A DNA stretch of 5,003 bases, taken from the NCBI GenBank assembly GCA_947442095.1, contig CANEVG010000280.1, positions 1 through 5,003 of the forward strand, written 5' to 3'. Below, piece after piece: positions 4,538 to 5,003 of the stretch. The DNA is from Sphingomonadaceae bacterium (GTDB taxonomy: Bacteria; Pseudomonadota; Alphaproteobacteria; Sphingomonadales; Sphingomonadaceae). The number at the start of each line of letters is the position of its first letter. The stretch's first letter is position 1. The notes beneath the pieces are model-generated. The model saw only the letters and a program-made list of their open reading frames with translations. It was not told the origin of the DNA and searched no databases. Position numbers and translations under genes: made by a program.

Positions 4538-4559
4538 TTGCATTGTGCGTACAATGCAA
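4538..4559. promoter_or_regulatory. Inverted-repeat operator of the ParDE-like module
   Basis: TTGCATTGT (4538-4546) and ACAATGCAA (4551-4559) form a perfect 9-bp inverted repeat with a 4-base spacer, ending 11 bases before the parD-like ATG and overlapping its AAGAG ribosome binding site by two bases. This is the expected place for an operator bound by a dimeric ribbon-helix-helix antitoxin. On the minus strand TTGAAG (4583-4578) could be a -35, with a poor -10 inside the repeat. The promoter hexamers are uncertain; the symmetry is not. Confidence 0.65.
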
Positions 4560-4593
4560 CACAAAGCAGGACAGCTTCAATCCGGACTTGCGA

Positions 4594-5003
4594 TCACCCC
4601 GAAATCCCCGCCGCCGCGAGCACTGCAAGCGTCAGGATATCCGGCGCGATCGAGGTCATCGCCGTGATCTGGACGGGCTTTTCCATGCCGATCAGCATCG
4701 GGCCGATCACTGCGTTGCCCGCGAGTTCCTTGAGCAACTTGGCCGAGATATTGGCAGATTGCAGGCCGGGCATGATCAGCACATTGGCCGGGCCTGACAG
4801 GCGGCTGAAGGGATAACTGGCCATGACTTTGGGGTTGAGCGCTGCGTCCGGGGCCATTTCGCCTTCATATTCGAAACCGGGATCACTCGCGTCTAGGATC
4901 GCGACGGCGCCGCGGATATCATCGAGCCACTTGCCGCTGGGATTGCCGAACGTGGAATAGGACAGGAACGCGACGCGCGGTTCGTGGCCCATGCGCCGCG
5001 CCA
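4594..5003 (-). CDS. maeB: NADP-dependent malic enzyme, C-terminal phosphotransacetylase-like domain (partial)
   Basis: The final 135 residues of a MaeB-type malic enzyme, which decarboxylates malate oxidatively to pyruvate with NADP+; the N-terminal catalytic part lies beyond the right edge. The visible piece is the end of the phosphate acetyl/butyryltransferase-like domain that in this family is thought to sense acetyl-CoA. Landmarks: RRMGHEPRVAFLSYSTFGNP near the start, FEYEGEMAPDAALNP in the middle, then YPFSRLSGPANVLIMPGLQS and IGPMLIGMEKPVQI. The frame is open to the window edge (codons from 5001), and the stop is TGA at 4596-4594. A stand-alone phosphotransacetylase is possible, but the GMEKPVQI ending and overall wording fit MaeB better. 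It is followed by the parD-like gene on the same strand after 67 bases that contain no clear terminator but do hold the TA operator. Confidence 0.88.
   Translation of the reverse strand, partial: ARRMGHEPRVAFLSYSTFGNPSGKWLDDIRGAVAILDASDPGFEYEGEMAPDAALNPKVMASYPFSRLSGPANVLIMPGLQSANISAKLLKELAGNAVIGPMLIGMEKPVQITAMTSIAPDILTLAVLAAAGISG

Noticed and set aside
3239..4593. Insertion sequence or integron cassette carrying the TA genes
   Set aside because: No transposase or integrase and no terminal repeats; direct repeats at the edges were not evident by eye.

Overview
The window is GC-rich and entirely chromosomal in character. Gene content and order (a cysteine-free COX15/CtaA heme A synthase directly upstream of rplM, a MerC-domain protein, a ThiS-ThiG fusion and a MaeB-type malic enzyme) suggest an alphaproteobacterium. 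Sphingomonadales (Erythrobacter/Sphingomonas-like) is the best guess. This rests on remembered family resemblance; no database search was run.

Layout. Positions 1-468 (minus) hold the 5' part of rplM (ribosomal protein L13), which runs off the left edge. After a 136-base gap with a likely promoter, ctaA (605-1687, minus) encodes heme A synthase. A 123-base divergent region (1688-1810) follows, with a Fur-family (Zur-like) inverted repeat on top of a probable promoter. From it a small MerC-domain membrane protein (1811-2194, plus) is read, then a thiS-thiG fusion gene (2234-3238, plus) for thiazole synthesis in thiamine production. Only 39 bases separate these two, and they hold a hairpin that could bring a distant Shine-Dalgarno site up to the thiSG start.

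From 3239 to 4593 lies an accessory insert of two tandem toxin-antitoxin modules on the minus strand. Upstream is a ParD/ParE-like pair (4263-4526 and 3961-4260) with its own 22-base inverted-repeat operator. Downstream is a HigB/HigA-like pair in toxin-first order (3538-3888 and 3261-3557), preceded by a 40-base inverted repeat. The HigB-like toxin has no ATG/GTG/TTG where its full-length protein should begin. The parD gene carries a perfect 10-bp inverted repeat inside its DNA-binding domain together with two prolines at positions where relatives usually have other residues. Both points suggest non-canonical expression or slow decay of the modules. The right edge (4594-5003, minus) is the 3' end of a malic enzyme gene (phosphotransacetylase-like domain).

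Housekeeping functions (translation, cytochrome oxidase cofactor, thiamine, C4 metabolism) thus flank a stress/addiction cluster. I see no insertion sequence, CRISPR array, tRNA or rRNA. No wholly new system is evident. The most unusual points are the fused ThiS-ThiG with its possible hairpin-bridged ribosome binding site, the Zur-like operator before the MerC-domain gene, and the structural oddities of the two TA modules.
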